From the NCBI RefSeq assembly GCF_025370935.1, contig NC_133478.1:15293280-15357279 (forward strand): a stretch of 64,000 nucleotides of DNA, given 5' to 3'. Position 1 is the stretch's first letter. Every line of letters begins with the position of its first letter. Shown piece after piece: positions 63,883 to 64,000 of this stretch. Origin of the DNA: Choristoneura fumiferana. Lineage: Eukaryota > Arthropoda > Insecta > Lepidoptera > Tortricidae. The notes under the pieces are model-generated. The model was not told the origin of the DNA and did no database searches. It saw only the letters and a program-made list of their open reading frames with translations. The position numbers and the translations under genes were made by a program.

Positions 63883-64000
63883 GATACTCGTAGAATCATT
63901 TGAATTCGATTCGATCGAATTGAGTTCGATTGTAAAATATTTTAATTTTATGTTAACGCTGGTTGTCTGATCTGAAGAGTCCAAAGAACTAAAAAAAAAA

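Noticed and set aside
1..64000. CRISPR array, prokaryotic operons, rRNA, LTR retrotransposons or viral insertions
   Set aside because: No regularly spaced short repeats, no gene clusters, no rRNA-like blocks, no paired direct LTRs with gag/pol, and no viral proteins were recognised.

Overview
The window looks like a stretch of a moth or butterfly (Lepidoptera) nuclear genome. It is AT-rich, has very little coding sequence, and is filled with short retroposons, LINE 3' ends and palindromic DNA-transposon derivatives of the kind that saturate lepidopteran introns and intergenic DNA, including (GATGAT)n-tailed elements. No bacterial-type operons, CRISPR arrays, rRNA or functional tRNA genes were seen. 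A 100-base run of N at 61331-61430 is a scaffold gap.

Only one host protein-coding gene can be assembled with confidence. It is a two-coding-exon minus-strand gene, 52760 to 46355, with a 4.9 kb intron. It encodes a secreted, probably GPI-anchored leucine-rich-repeat protein of 502 residues that resembles insect Connectin. Its intron holds several repeats (Rep2, SINE-C, Rep6 with a nested palindromic element, Rep8).

Layout. 1-1597 is one arm of a long inverted repeat whose partner lies at 61769-63358; both arms carry an identical, unrecognised candidate exon. 1.6-12.5 kb holds LINE 3' ends, Rep1/Rep2 elements and several foldback elements. 12.5-22.8 kb holds the tRNA-derived SINEs, three of them with intact target duplications, plus decayed LINE ends. 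23-30.5 kb has two large foldback elements, a TTAA-flanked piggyBac-like element and further repeats. 31168-36320 is bounded by 36-bp perfect inverted repeats with ATAA on each side and encloses two head-to-head LINE pseudogenes. 36-46 kb is more repeats, including a second copy of the piggyBac-like element. 46.3-52.8 kb is the Connectin-like gene. 53.5-58.3 kb has an hAT-like element with a perfect 8-bp target duplication and other foldbacks. 58.4-61.2 kb is a tandem array of about three degenerate 0.8-0.9 kb units that runs towards the gap.

Labels used here are local names, not database names. SINE-A, SINE-B and SINE-C are three tRNA-headed SINE families. T1, T2 and T3 are three kinds of LINE 3' tail. 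LINE-C is the non-LTR family whose C-terminus carries KRPDG...VPW and GNAAS motifs. Rep1 to Rep9 are interspersed non-coding families, recognised because they recur inside the window and because I recall similar sequences from lepidopteran genomes. All family assignments were made by eye without a database search. Boundaries are exact where target duplications are quoted and otherwise good to roughly 10-20 bases.
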